A DNA stretch of 59,164 nucleotides from assembly GCA_036259835.1 (NCBI GenBank), contig DATABA010000156.1:1-59164 (forward strand), written 5' to 3'. This DNA comes from JALYGK01 sp036259835 (GTDB lineage Bacteria; Actinomycetota; UBA4738). The notes below the pieces were generated by a model. It ran no database searches. It was not told the origin of the DNA and saw only the letters and a list, made by a program, of their open reading frames with translations. Positions 33,544 to 41,548 of this stretch are shown here, one piece after another (position 1 is the stretch's first letter; every line of letters starts with the position of its first letter). A program made the translations under genes and the position numbers.

Positions 33544-34746
33544 CTAGGCTTCTTCTGCGACGGCGACCGTCGCTCGAGCCAGCGATTCGAGCGCGGCGAC
33601 TCCCTCTTCTGGCCCGATCGAGATGAGCCGGTCCTCCGCACGCAATTCGAGACTCGGGCGCGGCTGGTAGATCCACCGCCTCCCGCGCTGCAGCGCGAGG
33701 ACGAACATCCCTGTTTCGGTCTCCAACGAGAGCTGGCCGAGTGGACGCCCCTCGGCCCGCGATCCTTCCTCGACCACGGTCTGGGCGGCGACCTCCTCTG
33801 TCTCTTCGAGGGCCATACGGATCACAGGGTGTAGCTCCTCGCCCTGTTCCACGAGCCAGGTCATGTCCCGCGTGGCGTCAAAGATTCGCTCGGTGGCGTC
33901 ACCCAGGCGCAACAGGCCCCGAAGTTCGTCCGGGTTTCGCGCTTCTGGAGCCGCCTTGAGGACCCACGACTCCAGCTCGTCGTGAAGGATGTCCGACCGC
34001 GTCTCCAGCGTTGCCACCTCCGCGGCCAGGGCTGGGTCGTTGAAGATCAGCGACGAGTAGGCCAGTCCAACCGCCACCTCGGCCGCGTTCTTCATTTCGA
34101 CCAGGATGTCCACGGCCCGGTCGAGTTCGGTGAGAGGTGGCATCTCGGTGGCCGGGGGTTCTGGAAGAGCCGGTGCTCCCGCCAGCTCGCGAATGAGCGC
34201 CACTCCCTCTTCAGGCCCCTGGTAGAGCAGCACGTCGCCCTCCGAGATCACGCTGTCCGCCTGCGGGTCGAATTCCCACTCGGCGCCTCGACGGATCGCC
34301 AGGAGCCACATGCCGGTCTCCTTCGGGAGCATGAGGTCCTTCAATGACCGGCCAACGCACGAAGCACCCTCACGAACCCGAACACGGCCCACGATCTCGT
34401 CGGCGTGCCGAAGGTCCGGGCGGAGAACGTCAGGGATCCCGAGCTTCGCCTGTACGACCCGAGCGATGTCCGACGCCGCCTCTCCCATCTTCTCGATGGC
34501 CACCCCGATCTGGAGCACGCCACCCATCGCCTCGGCGTCCTCCGGCGACCGAGCCGCCAGCATCGCGATCTCGCGAAGCCGCCGGAGGTACGTGTCCAGC
34601 TGTTCCTCCAGGACCTCGACTTCCTCGGCCAGCGCCCCATCGTTGAAGAAGACTGCCGCGTAGGCCAGGTCAACCATGAGCTCGCTGACGTCCTTGGCCT
34701 CGATCAGGAGCTCTTTGACGTTTCGAGGTTGCTCGCCGTCAGGCAT
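33544..34746 (-). CDS. Tandem PhoU/TrkA-C protein (duplicated)
   Basis: A 400-residue cytoplasmic protein made of an internal duplication. Each half has a PhoU-like helical bundle (residues about 8-100: ELLIEAKDVSELMVDLAYAA; and 210-305: DILVEMKNAAEVAVGLAYSS) followed by an RCK/TrkA-C domain (about 115-190: GRSLKDLMLPKETGMWLLAI; and 320-390: GRPLGQLSLETETGMFVLAL). The parallel motifs show the two halves are homologous. COG3273-type single units accompany COG1824 cation permeases in archaea. The 8-bp overlap with the MgtE-like gene argues that it gates that transporter by ligand binding. Confidence 0.85.
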   Translation of the reverse strand: MPDGEQPRNVKELLIEAKDVSELMVDLAYAAVFFNDGALAEEVEVLEEQLDTYLRRLREIAMLAARSPEDAEAMGGVLQIGVAIEKMGEAASDIARVVQAKLGIPDVLRPDLRHADEIVGRVRVREGASCVGRSLKDLMLPKETGMWLLAIRRGAEWEFDPQADSVISEGDVLLYQGPEEGVALIRELAGAPALPEPPATEMPPLTELDRAVDILVEMKNAAEVAVGLAYSSLIFNDPALAAEVATLETRSDILHDELESWVLKAAPEARNPDELRGLLRLGDATERIFDATRDMTWLVEQGEELHPVIRMALEETEEVAAQTVVEEGSRAEGRPLGQLSLETETGMFVLALQRGRRWIYQPRPSLELRAEDRLISIGPEEGVAALESLARATVAVAEEA

Positions 34747-36019
34747 GGAGCGCCACCCCGAACAAGGTGAAAGTGAGGATGAACGCGATCACCCCGGAGA
34801 GGTCCATGACGCTCGTGATGACCGGCACCGAGTGGTTGTCCGGATCCAGTCGGAACCTCGTTGTGATGATGGCGACGTAGTAGCTCACGATGATGGCGAT
34901 GGCGGTGGCCACCATGCCGGCCACCAGCGTCCCGAGGACCATCGTACCCGCTCCGGGGTGGGCGGTGTCCGTGAGGGCGCTGTATCCGTAGCCGATTCCG
35001 CCCATGAATGCGAAGACGACCACCGCGAATCCGACCACGAGCGTCGCGTCGAGATAGGCGAGCCCCTGCGGCAGGCCGGTGGGAGAGATCAACCCAAGTT
35101 GAAGCTTCGATGACAGACGCGAAGAGAGAATCCCTCCCAGGCTTCCCGCCGAGGCCACGAACGAAGGCACCAGGAGCAGCAGCGCCGGAAGGGCGGCGAA
35201 CTGGTGCAGTCGGGCTTCGATCACGGTTCCGGCCAGGATGTCGAGCAGAGGCGTCAGAACGATTACGGCTGCCATTTCGATGAACGCCCGTCTGGCCAGC
35301 GGCAGGTCGGTCACGAACCCTCGAAGCGCGGCGTAGATCCCCAGCACGATGCAGAGGATGGCCAGGGTCGTGTTGAGCCATCCGATCCTGGTCAGGAACG
35401 TCGCCAGATACAGCACCGGGACGGTCAGCATGTCCGCCGCGGCCGTCACAACCGGGGTCGAAACCGCGTCCAGGTCGTACCGCCTTCGATACGACAGCAC
35501 GGATAGCCAGACGGTCAACAGCAGGATGATCGTCGAGTCGATGATCCCTCCGACCACCGCGATGGTCACGAACTTGAGCAACGAGATGGAAGGCAGTCCG
35601 AACGCGAGCGCCGAGAGCTTCGCCAGGACGGCCAGGTACAGCGACGACGAGATCGTCGACATGACTGCCACGTAGACGTTCTGATAGAGGACGCCGGTCC
35701 GCTCGGCGGTCACCTCGAACAGCCCGACGTGGGTGCTGGTCCCGAGGCGAGCCCCCATCGCTCCGAAGATGGTTCCGCGCATGCCCAGAGCGGCAGGAAT
35801 GAGAATCAACAGCCCCGGGAGCTCTCGCAGCGTTTGGGTGATGTTCGCGAGCGTGATGCCCGCGACGAAGGACGTTACGACGCCAAAGAGGAGCGCAACG
35901 AAGCCGTGCCGAAGGGTCCTTCGCTCGGAGCGGACGTAGTCGATGAGCCGCCCGGCGCGAGGCCGGCGGAGAACCGGAGCCCGTAGTCCTCGGAGCCAGC
36001 GCAACGGTGCGAAGGCCAT
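34739..36019 (-). CDS. MgtE-type divalent cation transporter core lacking the CBS gate
   Basis: A 426-residue membrane protein with ten or so helices arranged as two MgtE transmembrane units (first RHGFVALLFGVVTSFVAGIT to LYLATFLTRIGW; second LPLARRAFIEMAAVIVLTP to the end). Typical MgtE features include LPGLLILIPAALGMRGTIFG and LLLLVPSFVASAGSLGGILS. The cytoplasmic N-domain and CBS domains that gate classical MgtE are absent, so gating probably comes from the overlapping PhoU/TrkA-C gene. ATG 36019 is the only in-frame ATG near the first helix; no strong ribosome-binding site is seen. The transported ion is probably Mg2+ or another divalent cation. Confidence 0.82.
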   Translation of the reverse strand: MAFAPLRWLRGLRAPVLRRPRAGRLIDYVRSERRTLRHGFVALLFGVVTSFVAGITLANITQTLRELPGLLILIPAALGMRGTIFGAMGARLGTSTHVGLFEVTAERTGVLYQNVYVAVMSTISSSLYLAVLAKLSALAFGLPSISLLKFVTIAVVGGIIDSTIILLLTVWLSVLSYRRRYDLDAVSTPVVTAAADMLTVPVLYLATFLTRIGWLNTTLAILCIVLGIYAALRGFVTDLPLARRAFIEMAAVIVLTPLLDILAGTVIEARLHQFAALPALLLLVPSFVASAGSLGGILSSRLSSKLQLGLISPTGLPQGLAYLDATLVVGFAVVVFAFMGGIGYGYSALTDTAHPGAGTMVLGTLVAGMVATAIAIIVSYYVAIITTRFRLDPDNHSVPVITSVMDLSGVIAFILTFTLFGVALHA

Positions 36020-36113
36020 AACGGCACGCCCATCCGCAGAACACCTCCAGTCAGGGAAGGGATCGAAGGACCCGACCGAGTATCTATCGTGCCATTCGGA
36101 GCCACAATGAGGT

Positions 36114-37124
36114 ATGGCCGGCCGCCGGACGAATTTGGCGCTATTGGTGCTGTTGGCCGCAGCACTGGCGACCGGTGGTCTCGCGTACGGGATCGGCACG
36201 GAGTGGTCGAGGTGGGCGGCCATCGCCCATGGCGTGGCCGGCCTCGGGATCGTCGTGCTCACGCCGTGGAAGTCGGTGATCGCGCGGCGCGGCCTTCGCC
36301 GCCGGCGTCCCGGCTCATGGGCCTCGATTTCCCTGGCCGTGGCCTTGGGCCTGGCGCTCGTCGCCGGCATGGCCCACAGCACCGGACTCCTCAGGAGCGC
36401 CGCCGGCGTTACGGCCATGCAGATTCACGTGGGTGCTGCACTCACCTCTATTCCGTTCGCGCTCTGGCACCTGTTCGCCAGGCCGGTCCGGCCGCACAGA
36501 ACCGATTTCTCCAGGAGAGCGCTCCTTCGGGGGGCCGCACTCGGCGCGGCTTCGTTCGCCGCATACGGCGCGCTGTCTGGTCTTGTCTGGGTGACGCGTC
36601 TGCCCGGCCGCGCTCGCCGCTTCACCGGCTCATACGAGACCGGGTCATTCCGTCCCGATGCGATGCCGGTGACACAGTGGCTGAACGATTCCGTCCCCGA
36701 GGTCGACGGGGCCTCGTGGGTCCTCTCGATCAGGCAGAACGGGCGAGAGGTGCGCCGTCTCTCGTTGGATGACCTCGACCAGCAACGTGAGCGCGTTCGG
36801 GCGACGATCGACTGCACCGGTGGGTGGTTTGCCACACAGGTATGGGAGGGGGTCCGACTGGACGCGCTCCTGGGCAGAGATCTGCAGGGCAGGAGCATCG
36901 AGGTTCGCTCCGCGACCGGCTATGCCAGGCGGTACCCGGCCCGTGATGCGTCGATGTTGTGGCTAGCCACTCGGGTCGGTGACGCTCCGCTGTCGCCCGG
37001 GCACGGATACCCGGCGCGGCTGGTCGCGCCAGGCCGCCGTGGCTTTTGGTGGGTCAAGTGGGTTGCATCCATTGAGGTAACCGACGCCCCGTGGTGGCTT
37101 CAGCCGCCGTTCCCCCTTACCTGA
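36114..37124 (+). CDS. Membrane-anchored sulfite-oxidase-fold molybdopterin protein with cytochrome b-like N-terminus
   Basis: A 336-residue protein. Residues 1-125 have four membrane segments with histidines at their ends (IAHGVAGLGIVV, AGMAHSTG, MQIHVGAALTS, ALWHLFARP) that could bind heme b. A twin-arginine-like FSRRALLRGA follows at about 130, then one more helix. Residues 180-336 form an Oxidored_molyb domain with the probable Mo-ligand Cys in TIDCTGGWFATQVWEGV. This looks like a one-polypeptide version of a MsrP/MsrQ-like or SorA-like arrangement. The substrate is unknown. The ATG has GAGG too close and GGAG rather far upstream, so the start is only moderately sure. Confidence 0.75.
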   Translation: MAGRRTNLALLVLLAAALATGGLAYGIGTEWSRWAAIAHGVAGLGIVVLTPWKSVIARRGLRRRRPGSWASISLAVALGLALVAGMAHSTGLLRSAAGVTAMQIHVGAALTSIPFALWHLFARPVRPHRTDFSRRALLRGAALGAASFAAYGALSGLVWVTRLPGRARRFTGSYETGSFRPDAMPVTQWLNDSVPEVDGASWVLSIRQNGREVRRLSLDDLDQQRERVRATIDCTGGWFATQVWEGVRLDALLGRDLQGRSIEVRSATGYARRYPARDASMLWLATRVGDAPLSPGHGYPARLVAPGRRGFWWVKWVASIEVTDAPWWLQPPFPLT

Positions 37125-37126
37125 CC

Positions 37127-37139
37127 CGGCCCAGGGCCG
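37127..37139 (+). terminator. Possible weak terminator hairpin
   Basis: CGGCCC-A-GGGCCG is followed five bases later by CTTTTG. The stem is short and the T-run only four, so termination after the molybdopterin gene is possible but weakly supported. Confidence 0.3.
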
Positions 37140-37247
37140 CCCGACTTTTGTCTCGAACATCCACAATCGGCTTGCTATGCACCGGCTTCTCGGCCTAGCG
37201 TCATGCCCGCAAAAGCTCGCCATCGTTCCTCGATGGAAGGAGGCGGT

Positions 37248-37706
37248 ATGCAAGAAGCAGGTGGAATGGGCGCGGCGCGCCCAGGGTACGGCCGGGGCGG
37301 CATGGGTGTGGTTCGAGCCTACGCCCTGATCTTCGGCATCGTCTACGCCGCGGTGGCGCTCCTCGAGCTGATCCTCGGAGACGACGGCCTGGAGATCGGC
37401 GGGGCGCAGATCCTTCAGTTGGAGCCGCTCCAGAACGCCGTCCACTGGATCATTGCCGTCGTGGTCCTGGGCTCGTTCTTCGCCGGGGAGAACGCGGCCC
37501 GGATGGTCGCCCGGATCGTCGGCATCGTGCTGGTGGTCCTCGCGATCTACGGATTCGTGGCCCCCGACAGCCTCGGCGATCTGTTGGGATACGAGGGTGA
37601 TATCCCGGCGGCCTACAACTGGATCCACTTGCTCTCGGGGCTCGTCGCGCTCTTCGCTGGTTTCTTCGCGAGCCGGACGTACGCGAGCCGGCCGGCGGCA
37701 GCCTGA
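37248..37706 (+). CDS. DUF4383-type four-helix membrane protein
   Basis: A 152-residue membrane protein with a Gly/Met-rich N-terminus, then four helices (AYALIFGIVYAAVALLELIL; AVHWIIAVVVLGSFFAG; MVARIVGIVLVVLAIYGFV; IHLLSGLVALFAGFFASR). The NWIHLLSGLVALFAGF end is characteristic of DUF4383. The ATG at 37248 is set by AAGGAGG four bases upstream; an earlier in-frame ATG has no such site. Function unknown. It probably begins a three-gene unit with the two following genes. Confidence 0.8.
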   Translation: MQEAGGMGAARPGYGRGGMGVVRAYALIFGIVYAAVALLELILGDDGLEIGGAQILQLEPLQNAVHWIIAVVVLGSFFAGENAARMVARIVGIVLVVLAIYGFVAPDSLGDLLGYEGDIPAAYNWIHLLSGLVALFAGFFASRTYASRPAAA

Positions 37707-37762
37707 GGCCGATCGGGACGAGACCACAGAGCCTTATCTCCGCGAGGAGGGGGCGAAACGCC

Positions 37763-38416
37763 GTTTCCGCGGACAGCGGGACCCGGCCGACTCGAGTCGT
37801 CCTTGGGTCGCTGTCCGCGGGGGCGGCGACGATTCATTTCGCCGTCGCTCCTGAGCACTTTCGGGAGGATTTCCGGTTCGGACTCTTCTTCGTTGGCGTC
37901 GCCACTCTTCAGCTCGCGTGGGCGGCCGCCATCCTCGCTCGCGGCTCGAGGACGATTTACGCCGGTGGCGCCGTCGGGAACGCGTTGATCCTCGCCGTCT
38001 GGGCGCTCTCCAGGACCACCGGGCTTCCGATCGGACCGGTGGCCTGGACTCCCGAGCCCATCGGCCTCCTCGATTCGCTCGCCACTGGGTACCAAGCCGT
38101 CGTGCTTGCCGGATCGATGTATTCGTTTACCCGATCACCCATTCGAGAATTCGGGGCGCCGCTCCAACCGGGATCGCGTAGCGCAATCGTCGTGTACGTG
38201 CTTCCGGCGCTTGCTTTCCTTTTGGGGGGCGGCCATGACCACGGGCTGGGTGTCGTGCCGCATTTGGATCTCCACCTCGGGCATCACTTCTTCCACCTGG
38301 TCTTCTTTGGCGGTGCTTCGTTCATCTTCGCTCTCTACGTGACCTTCCTGGTCCGGGACGACGGCTGGCCGAAGTTCTCGTGGCGGCTGGATCCGGACGC
38401 ATTCGAGCGGTGGTGA
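37763..38416 (+). CDS. Conserved multi-span membrane protein, start codon unresolved
   Basis: Coding is clear from about 37800 to 38416: SLSAGAATIHFAVAPEHF, FGLFFVGVATLQLAWAAAIL, GNALILAVWALSRTTGLPIG, a His-rich GGGHDHGLGVVPHLDLHLGHHFFHLVFFGG and a final helix. The family is unnamed; the His-rich stretch suggests metal or heme binding. No ATG, GTG or TTG lies in frame before 37985, which would remove a third of the protein. Candidate starts are CTG 37703, overlapping the DUF4383 stop as CTGA, or a near-cognate GTT at 37763 downstream of a strong GAGGAGG (37744-37750). The coordinate given uses the latter. A sequencing error is an alternative. Confidence 0.65.
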   Translation, partial: VSADSGTRPTRVVLGSLSAGAATIHFAVAPEHFREDFRFGLFFVGVATLQLAWAAAILARGSRTIYAGGAVGNALILAVWALSRTTGLPIGPVAWTPEPIGLLDSLATGYQAVVLAGSMYSFTRSPIREFGAPLQPGSRSAIVVYVLPALAFLLGGGHDHGLGVVPHLDLHLGHHFFHLVFFGGASFIFALYVTFLVRDDGWPKFSWRLDPDAFERW

Positions 38417-38691
38417 TCGAGTTCACGGACTGGGCGAAGGAGATCCTCAACAAGTCCCAGGCTGCCGCCTCGCGCTTCAACCCGAACGTGAAGATCCGTC
38501 TGGCCCGCGTCGGCGGGTCCGTTCAGGCTGTACTGGCAGAAGGGCCGGAGCCCGGCGACCAGTCCGCGCGCGTGGAAGGGATGACGCTGTACGTCGAAGA
38601 GGGGCTCGAGGGGCTCGTCGACGTGGAGGAACCGCATGACCGGCTGGTGTTGAAGCCGCTCGGTTCGCCGCCCAACGCCCGAGGCCACTAA
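38413..38691 (+). CDS. HesB-like fold protein without cysteines
   Basis: A 92-residue protein beginning VIEFTDWAKEILNKSQ, then VKIRLARVGGSVQAVLAEG and LYVEEGLEGLVDVEEPHDRLVLKPLG. The opening, the IRLxRxGG strand and the length recall A-type Fe-S carriers (HesB/IscA), but the three cluster-binding cysteines are all absent. It cannot carry a cluster the usual way. GTG overlaps the upstream stop (GTGA). Its TAA shares bases with the stop of the convergent dehydratase gene (CTAA). Function unknown. Confidence 0.7.
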   Translation: MIEFTDWAKEILNKSQAAASRFNPNVKIRLARVGGSVQAVLAEGPEPGDQSARVEGMTLYVEEGLEGLVDVEEPHDRLVLKPLGSPPNARGH

Positions 38692-38981
38692 CCGTTTTCG
38701 GCTACGGCCTCGATCTCCCGCGCCAAGGCGATGTCTTTCTCGGTGACGCCGTTCTCGGTCCACGTGTGAAGCGCCACGCGCACGCGGTTGTAGTGGTTTT
38801 CCAGATCGGGGTGATGGTTGGCCGCCTCGGCCCGTTCGGCCAGCCGATTGATAAATGCAACCGCGTCGAGAAACGTGGCGAACTTGTAGTTCTTGAAGAT
38901 TTCTCCGCGGTCGAACCGCCAGCCGGCGAGGTCGTTTCGGGCCAGCGCCTCGGCGATTTCCTGGTCCGACAGCTTCGGCAT
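38688..38981 (-). CDS. Pterin-4a-carbinolamine dehydratase
   Basis: A 97-residue enzyme with the family core: GWRFDRGEIFKNYKFATF, then AANHHPDLENHYNRVRVAL and THTW-like LHTWTENGVTEKDIALA, giving the catalytic His-His-Pro and downstream His. It recycles 4a-hydroxytetrahydrobiopterin; in bacteria without aromatic hydroxylases it may repair oxidised folates or act in Moco-related reactions. ATG 38981 gives the normal family length. A sulfite-oxidase-fold gene and a folate enzyme elsewhere in the window give possible pterin links. Confidence 0.9.
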   Translation of the reverse strand: MPKLSDQEIAEALARNDLAGWRFDRGEIFKNYKFATFLDAVAFINRLAERAEAANHHPDLENHYNRVRVALHTWTENGVTEKDIALAREIEAVAENG

Positions 38982-39071
38982 GGGTCCCGTTCCTCCGTCG
39001 AAAAATGTGCCACATTGTGACGGAACGGTCCGAATCTTGCCCCGAGAACAGCCCGATGAGGTGATGAGCTG

Positions 39072-40499
39072 ATGGAGACCAGGCCCTTTTACGTTGCCGG
39101 CGACTGGAGGACGGGCGACGAGACGCTCGACGTCCAGAGCCCGTACGACCAGAGCGTCGTTGCCACACTCGGTGTCCCCACGCCGGAGGACGTCGAGGAA
39201 GCCGTGGCCAAGGCGACCGAGACGTTTCGCGAGTCCCGGCACCTCCCGACCCACGTTCGCTCGGAGTCCCTCATGCACATATCGCAGGGAATCGCCAAGC
39301 GCGTGGATGAGCTGGCCGAGCTTGTTGCGCGTGAAGGTGGAAAGCCCATCAAGTGGGCGAAGGTCGAAGTGAATCGGGCGGTGTCGACGTTTCGCTGGGC
39401 GGGAGAGGAGGCCCGGCGGATGAATGGCGAGTTGCTCCCGCTGGACACCGAAGCGAGTCTGGGAAGCCGCGCCGGCCTCGTTCGTCGGTTCGCCGTGGGG
39501 CCGGTACTCGCCATCACGCCATTCAACTTTCCGGTGAACCTGGTGGCGCACAAGATGGCGCCCGCCCTGGCCGTCGGGGCACCGATCGTGGTCAAGCCCG
39601 CCGGCGCCACACCGCTCGGCGCCATCGGCCTCGCCGAGCTGTTCGACGAAACCGATTTTCCGAAGGGAATGCTCTCCGTCCTTCCCATCACGAGCGACCG
39701 AGCCGAAGCGCTGGTGCGCGATACTCGGTTCAAGAAGCTCTCGTTCACCGGCTCCACCGAAGTGGGGTGGAAGCTGAAGGGTCTGGATCCCCGTAAACGC
39801 GCCACGCTGGAGCTCGGCGGGAACGCCGGGGTAATCGTCCATTCCGACGCCGACCTCGACCACGCCGCGGGAAGGGTCGCGGTCGGCGGCTATTACCAGG
39901 CCGGCCAATCGTGTATCGCCGTCCAGCGCGTCTTCGTCCAGTCCGAGGTGTACGACGACTTCATCGCCCGGCTGGTCAAGCAGGTCGAGAGCCTCAAGGT
40001 CGGTGACCCCCTGGACCCGTCCGTCGACGTTGGCCCGCTCATTGACGCCGGAGCCGTGGAGCGTGTCGACGCGTGGGTCAGCGAAGCCGCGCAGCAGGGC
40101 GCGGAGGTCCTGACGGGCGGCAAGCGGGAGGGCCCCTTTTATTACCCGACGGTCCTGGCGAAGACGACTCCTGAGATGAAAGTCCGATGCATGGAGGTGT
40201 TCGGACCGGTCATCACCGTGGAGCCGTATCAGACGTTCGAGGACGCGCTTGCCCAGGTGAACGACTCTGAGTACGGGCTTCAGGCCGGCGTGTTCACGTC
40301 CTCCATCGAACGAGCCATGCTGGCGCACAGAGAGCTCGAAGTCGGCGGGGTCATCGTGAACGACGTTTCGGCGTTCCGGGCCGACCAGATGCCGTACGGC
40401 GGTGCGAAGGATTCCGGTTATGGGAGGGAAGGACTTCGCTACGCCATGCACGAGATGACCGAACCGAGAATCATGGTCCTCTCGGGCGTTCCGCTCTAA
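39072..40499 (+). CDS. NAD(P)-dependent aldehyde dehydrogenase
   Basis: A 475-residue ALDH. The catalytic Cys lies in GQSCIAVQRVFV (about residue 281), the general-base Glu in LELGGNAGVI (about 247), the cofactor loop in FTGSTEVGWKLKG and the oxyanion Asn in TPFNFPVNLVAHK. The closest recognisable subfamilies are the GapN/lactaldehyde-dehydrogenase-like ones; the substrate is not certain. AGGTGA six bases before ATG gives the ribosome-binding site. Its stop TAA overlaps the convergent DUF72 stop in CTAA (40496-40499). Confidence 0.9.
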   Translation: METRPFYVAGDWRTGDETLDVQSPYDQSVVATLGVPTPEDVEEAVAKATETFRESRHLPTHVRSESLMHISQGIAKRVDELAELVAREGGKPIKWAKVEVNRAVSTFRWAGEEARRMNGELLPLDTEASLGSRAGLVRRFAVGPVLAITPFNFPVNLVAHKMAPALAVGAPIVVKPAGATPLGAIGLAELFDETDFPKGMLSVLPITSDRAEALVRDTRFKKLSFTGSTEVGWKLKGLDPRKRATLELGGNAGVIVHSDADLDHAAGRVAVGGYYQAGQSCIAVQRVFVQSEVYDDFIARLVKQVESLKVGDPLDPSVDVGPLIDAGAVERVDAWVSEAAQQGAEVLTGGKREGPFYYPTVLAKTTPEMKVRCMEVFGPVITVEPYQTFEDALAQVNDSEYGLQAGVFTSSIERAMLAHRELEVGGVIVNDVSAFRADQMPYGGAKDSGYGREGLRYAMHEMTEPRIMVLSGVPL

Positions 40500-41251
40500 G
40501 TCGCGGGTTCGGCCACCGGGGCGTCGGCGACGTCCTGATCTCGCTTGCGAAGGAGCGAGCTGAGGATCTGTGCGTCGCGTGGCGCGGCCGCCAAGGGGTC
40601 GTTGTTGAAGAAGATGTAGGTGTCGCGCGCCGGTAGCTCCGCGATGCGGTCGGCCCACCGAGCGAGCTTCGAACGCGGGTAGGCGGGATGGAACGGCCGG
40701 CCCTGATGAAACCGAATGTAGGACCATCCCCCCGTCACGATGGGTTCGACGCGAGCGCCGGGCCGGTCCGCCAGCACCCATGCCGCTCCCGCGCCGTCCA
40801 GCGCGGTGTAGACCTCATCCCGGTTCCAGCTCTCGTCGCGGAATTCGAACGCCGATTTGATCTGAGCCGGCAGCAGCGACAGGAACTCGCGCAGCAGGTC
40901 GACATCAACCTTGAACCGGGGAGGAAGCTGGAACAGGACCGGACCGAGCTTCTCGTTGAGCCGGCTGGCCCGCGACCAGAACAGGTCCACTGAGTCTTTG
41001 GCGTTACGAAGCCGCCGTATATGGGTGATATAGCGGCTGGCCTTGATCACGAACACGAAGCCATGGGGAGTCGCGTCGCGCCACTTGTCGAACGTTTCCT
41101 CCTTTGGCAGCTGGTAGAAGGAGTTGTTGACCTCCACCACCGGGAACACGGTCACGTAGTGCGACAGCCACGCCCGCTGGGGAAGCTTCTGCGGGTAGAA
41201 CGTGCCCTTCCACGAGCCGTACTGCCAGCCGCTCGTCCCGACGTAGATCAC
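40496..41251 (-). CDS. DUF72 (YecE-like) TIM-barrel protein
   Basis: A 251-residue protein starting IYVGTSGWQYGSWKGTFYP, the DUF72 signature, followed by VVEVNNSFYQLP, FVFVIKASRYITH, GPVLFQLPPRF, FEFRDESW, YIRFHQGR and TYIFFNND. All hallmark segments are present at normal length. The fold is a TIM barrel; the function is unsettled. GTG start with neither a ribosome-binding site nor a TAnnnT box at the usual place. Tail-to-tail overlap with the aldehyde dehydrogenase. Confidence 0.9.
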   Translation of the reverse strand: MIYVGTSGWQYGSWKGTFYPQKLPQRAWLSHYVTVFPVVEVNNSFYQLPKEETFDKWRDATPHGFVFVIKASRYITHIRRLRNAKDSVDLFWSRASRLNEKLGPVLFQLPPRFKVDVDLLREFLSLLPAQIKSAFEFRDESWNRDEVYTALDGAGAAWVLADRPGARVEPIVTGGWSYIRFHQGRPFHPAYPRSKLARWADRIAELPARDTYIFFNNDPLAAAPRDAQILSSLLRKRDQDVADAPVAEPAT

Positions 41252-41305
41252 GGCCGGTCGACCCGAGCGGCGTCCTCGTACACTTGATGCGGCACAGGAG
41301 GAATC

Positions 41306-41548
41306 ATGGTCGTCCTCATTCTGATCCTGCTCATCCTCGCCATCACCGGAGCGCTCGGCTTCGTTCTCAAGGTCGCCGTGGGAGTGGCGGTCGGGATCGT
41401 GCTTGCCTCGGTGCTCTTGGTCTCACTTGCGGTGTGGCGTATTCGCCGAACCTTCCTCGGTCCGCGACCCACAGCGCAGCGCTGGCGGCGGATCCCTCGC
41501 TCCCGAGTGGAGGTCCTGGACCCGCCGCGCTACCCGCGCGACAACTGA
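41306..41548 (+). CDS. Small membrane protein, unknown
   Basis: An 80-residue protein with a long hydrophobic N-terminal half forming one or two helices (VVLILILLILAITGALGFVL; GVAVGIVLASVLLVSLAVW) and a basic C-terminal tail (RRTFLGPRPTAQRWRRIPRSR). AGGAGGAATC precedes the ATG, a strong start. It ends with a 19-bp overlap into the convergent alpha/beta hydrolase gene. No family recognised. Confidence 0.65.
   Translation: MVVLILILLILAITGALGFVLKVAVGVAVGIVLASVLLVSLAVWRIRRTFLGPRPTAQRWRRIPRSRVEVLDPPRYPRDN

Noticed and set aside
39006..39025. TGTGCCACATTGTGAC as a possible Crp site before aldehyde dehydrogenase
   Set aside because: The half-site spacing does not fit TGTGA-N6-TCACA; it is only a short CACA-T-TGTG palindrome.
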